A DNA stretch of 5,915 nt. It comes from Gemmatimonadota bacterium (GTDB taxonomy: Bacteria > Gemmatimonadota > Gemmatimonadetes > Gemmatimonadales > GWC2-71-9). Positions 5,892-5,915 of this stretch are shown here, piece by piece (positions within the stretch are counted from its first letter, which is position 1; the number at the start of each line of letters is the position of its first letter). The position numbers and the translations under genes are program-made. The DNA lies in NCBI GenBank assembly GCA_029862935.1, contig JAOTWK010000234.1:1-5915 (forward strand). The letters are read 5' to 3'. Under the pieces are notes generated by a model. That model was given only the letters and a program-made list of their open reading frames with translations, made no database searches and was not told where the DNA came from.

Positions 5892-5900
5892 AGTATACCA
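5892..5900 (-). promoter_or_regulatory. Candidate extended -10 promoter element
   Basis: On the minus strand this reads TGGTATACT: a TG dinucleotide one base ahead of a TATACT hexamer, matching the sigma-70 extended -10 pattern. It stands out as AT-rich in a GC-rich region. A -35 box at normal spacing would begin at the last base of the window and lie mostly outside it, so it cannot be checked. It would give a leader of roughly 95 nt before the ATG at 5790. The sigma factor preferences of this organism are unknown. Confidence 0.4.
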
Positions 5901-5915
5901 CGTGCCGGCGGGCCG

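Noticed and set aside
5791..5901. GTG start at 5901, adding 37 residues to the large protein
   Set aside because: The codon overlaps the candidate -10 element and no ribosome binding site is visible before it. The extension would bury the signal peptide, whereas the ATG at 5790 has GGAGGA and an immediate signal sequence.

Overview
The window reads as chromosomal DNA from a GC-rich bacterium. It holds two genes, both on the minus strand and probably in one transcription unit. The protein architecture is a Sec signal, tandem beta-helix units, a dockerin, a cohesin-like domain and a C-terminal 'NPFNP ... WDG ... GVYFYR' module. That combination is typical of large exported proteins in uncultured FCB-related and Eisenbacteria/Krumholzibacteriota-like lineages. 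The lineage is an inference from style; there is no marker gene in the window.

Layout, read along the minus strand from the right edge. Positions 5791-5915 hold a candidate extended -10 promoter and a strong ribosome binding site. Positions 5790-916 encode a 1,624-residue exported protein made of a signal peptide, six tandem beta-helix units of about 205-210 residues, a dockerin, a cohesin-like domain and a FlgD-Ig/T9SS-like tail. A 46-nt gap follows, with a second strong ribosome binding site and no visible terminator. From 869 to the left edge runs the N-terminal part (289 codons) of a second exported protein: signal peptide, cohesin-like domain, Ig-like (BIG2-like) domain, and the start of a second cohesin-like domain. 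This second frame has no stop inside the window.

The most interesting point is the pairing. A protein with a dockerin, which is the plug module of cellulosomes, sits directly upstream of a protein carrying at least two cohesin-like domains, the matching socket fold. No catalytic domain is recognisable in either. The large protein also carries its own cohesin-like domain next to its dockerin. This suggests a non-cellulosomal cohesin-dockerin assembly on the cell surface or in the secretome, perhaps an adhesive or structural one. The domain calls rest on sequence pattern reading; binding between the two proteins is inferred. No RNA genes, mobile elements or CRISPR arrays were seen, and the plus strand holds no convincing gene.
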